From: Brevibacillus laterosporus LMG 15441
GTDB taxonomy: Bacteria > Bacillota > Bacilli > Brevibacillales > Brevibacillaceae
Reading direction: 5' to 3'
DNA: 64,000 nucleotides
NCBI RefSeq assembly: GCF_000219535.2
Contig: NZ_CP007806.1
Span: 440,001 to 504,000, forward strand
Shown: piece by piece, positions 63,140 through 64,000 of the stretch
Layout of the letters: the number at the start of each line of letters is the position of its first letter
Numbering within the stretch: position 1 is the stretch's first letter
The notes under the pieces: generated by a model
Seen by the model: only the letters and a program-made list of their open reading frames with translations
Databases searched by the model: none
Told to the model about the DNA's origin: nothing
Position numbers and translations under genes: made by a program

Positions 63140-64000
63140 GTGTCCCTATTTGATAAACGCTTAGCTGATATACATAGCGAGCTAAAAAAGAAAGAGCTAT
63201 CTGTTACAGATTTAGCTAATGAATCGCTTGCACGTATCCGTGAAGTGGACAAGGATGTACAAGCGACTTTGCTCGTTGACGAGGAAGCTGCTCTTAGCCA
63301 AGCAAGAGCGTTGGATGAAAAGCTAGCTAAAGGAACGGAGGATCTCGGCCTCTTGTTCGGTCTACCGGCTGGTGTGAAGGATAATATCGTAACAAAAGGC
63401 TTACAAACAACATGCGCAAGCAAGCTGTTGTCTAACTATGATCCCATCTATGATGGAACTGTTAGTCAAAAGCTAAAGGAAGCTGACGCACTCGTATTTG
63501 CTAAACTAAACATGGATGAATTCGCGATGGGTGGTTCCAATGAAAACTCTGGCTTTTACCCAACTCGCAATCCGTGGAATGTAGAATATGTACCAGGCGG
63601 TTCTAGCGGTGGGTCTGCTGCTGCGATGGCTGCTCGCCAATTTTTCTTTACACTTGGATCGGATACAGGTGGCTCTATTCGTCAACCGGCTGCTTTCTGC
63701 GGAGTAGTTGGTCTGAAGCCAACTTATGGACGTGTATCCCGTTATGGCTTGGTATCATATGCATCGTCACTAGATCAGATCGGACCGTTGACGAAGAACG
63801 TAGAGGATTCAGCGTTTGTGTTACAGGCCATTGCAGGACATGATTCATACGACTCCACATCGGCTGATGTTGAAGTTCCTGATTATCTATCTGCGCTGAC
63901 AGGTGATGTCAAAGGCTTGCGCATTGCGGTACCAAAAGAGTTGCTTGGAGAAGGAATTGATCCACAGGTTCGCGACGCGGTATTAGCAGCCTTGAAGCAA
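63140..64000 (+). CDS. gatA: aspartyl/glutamyl-tRNA amidotransferase subunit A, 5' part
   Basis: First 287 codons of the amidase subunit, running off the right edge. The Ser-cisSer-Lys catalytic triad is visible: Lys in AGVKDNI (about 78), Ser in [11 protein letters not shown] (about 153) and Ser in [12 protein letters not shown] (about 177). It frees ammonia from glutamine for GatB. GTG 63140 follows AAAGGGGGAG. gatB probably lies beyond the window. Confidence 0.96.
   Translation, partial: MSLFDKRLADIHSELKKKELSVTDLANESLARIREVDKDVQATLLVDEEAALSQARALDEKLAKGTEDLGLLFGLPAGVKDNIVTKGLQTTCASKLLSNYDPIYDGTVSQKLKEADALVFAKLNMDEFAMGGSNENSGFYPTRNPWNVEYVPGGSSGGSAAAMAARQFFFTLGSDTGGSIRQPAAFCGVVGLKPTYGRVSRYGLVSYASSLDQIGPLTKNVEDSAFVLQAIAGHDSYDSTSADVEVPDYLSALTGDVKGLRIAVPKELLGEGIDPQVRDAVLAALKQ

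Overview
The window looks like chromosomal DNA of a spore-forming Firmicute, most probably Brevibacillus (B. laterosporus-like) or a close relative. The inference rests on Bacillus-type gene order (purD-yerA ... yerB-yerC-pcrB-pcrA-ligA-camS), a purSQL-type purine pathway with PurBox operators, strong AGGAGG-type ribosome binding sites with many GTG/TTG starts, a dense tRNA cluster behind a 23S gene, a HemAT sensor and a SpoVIF-like gene. Species was not tested by any search.

Layout. 1-2242: the 3' end of a 23S rRNA gene followed directly by 13 tRNA genes, with no 5S gene between. 2748-7170: a MoxR ATPase / DUF58 / transglutaminase operon. 7171-10622: guaA behind a hairpin-rich leader, then the purine permease pbuG behind a PurBox promoter that lies inside a very long inverted repeat. 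10905-30093: the de novo purine pathway, complete from purE to purD except that it is cut into three transcription units (purEKB, purCSQLFMN, purHD). They are separated by an M29 aminopeptidase, an iron alcohol dehydrogenase, a SpoVIF-like gene, HemAT, two tiny membrane proteins and a reductase-like protein. Each block has its own PurBox pair, so the pathway can still be controlled as one regulon. 30224-50517: the yerA...camS block, interrupted by a five-gene branched-chain amino-acid ABC transporter (liv), a GH18 lipoprotein and a two-component system. 50679-56574: a pyrroline-5-carboxylate dehydrogenase, an NprR/PlcR-type HTH-TPR regulator with no visible pheromone gene, a chemoreceptor and phosphatidylserine decarboxylase. 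56612-60018: a mobile-element cluster (a decayed IS3-family element in the psd terminator, a MITE-like repeat, a stray IS605-type hairpin, and an IS200/IS605 element with intact TnpA and TnpB). 60146-64000: a GNAT protein, an ECF-type sigma factor, DegV, gatC and the start of gatA.

How it works together. guaA, pbuG, purEKBCSQLFMNHD and the YerA deaminase form a purine synthesis, uptake and salvage district. PurBox-like operators precede pbuG, purE, purC and purH but not guaA, whose leader carries two hairpins of unassigned function. The pcrB-pcrA-ligA block combines lipid synthesis with DNA repair and replication enzymes. No CRISPR array, prophage or clear novel defence system was found. The most unusual items are the guaA leader, the guaA-pbuG inverted repeat, the IS3 insertion in the psd terminator loop, the TnpB locus with a readable candidate guide, and the orphan HTH-TPR regulator.
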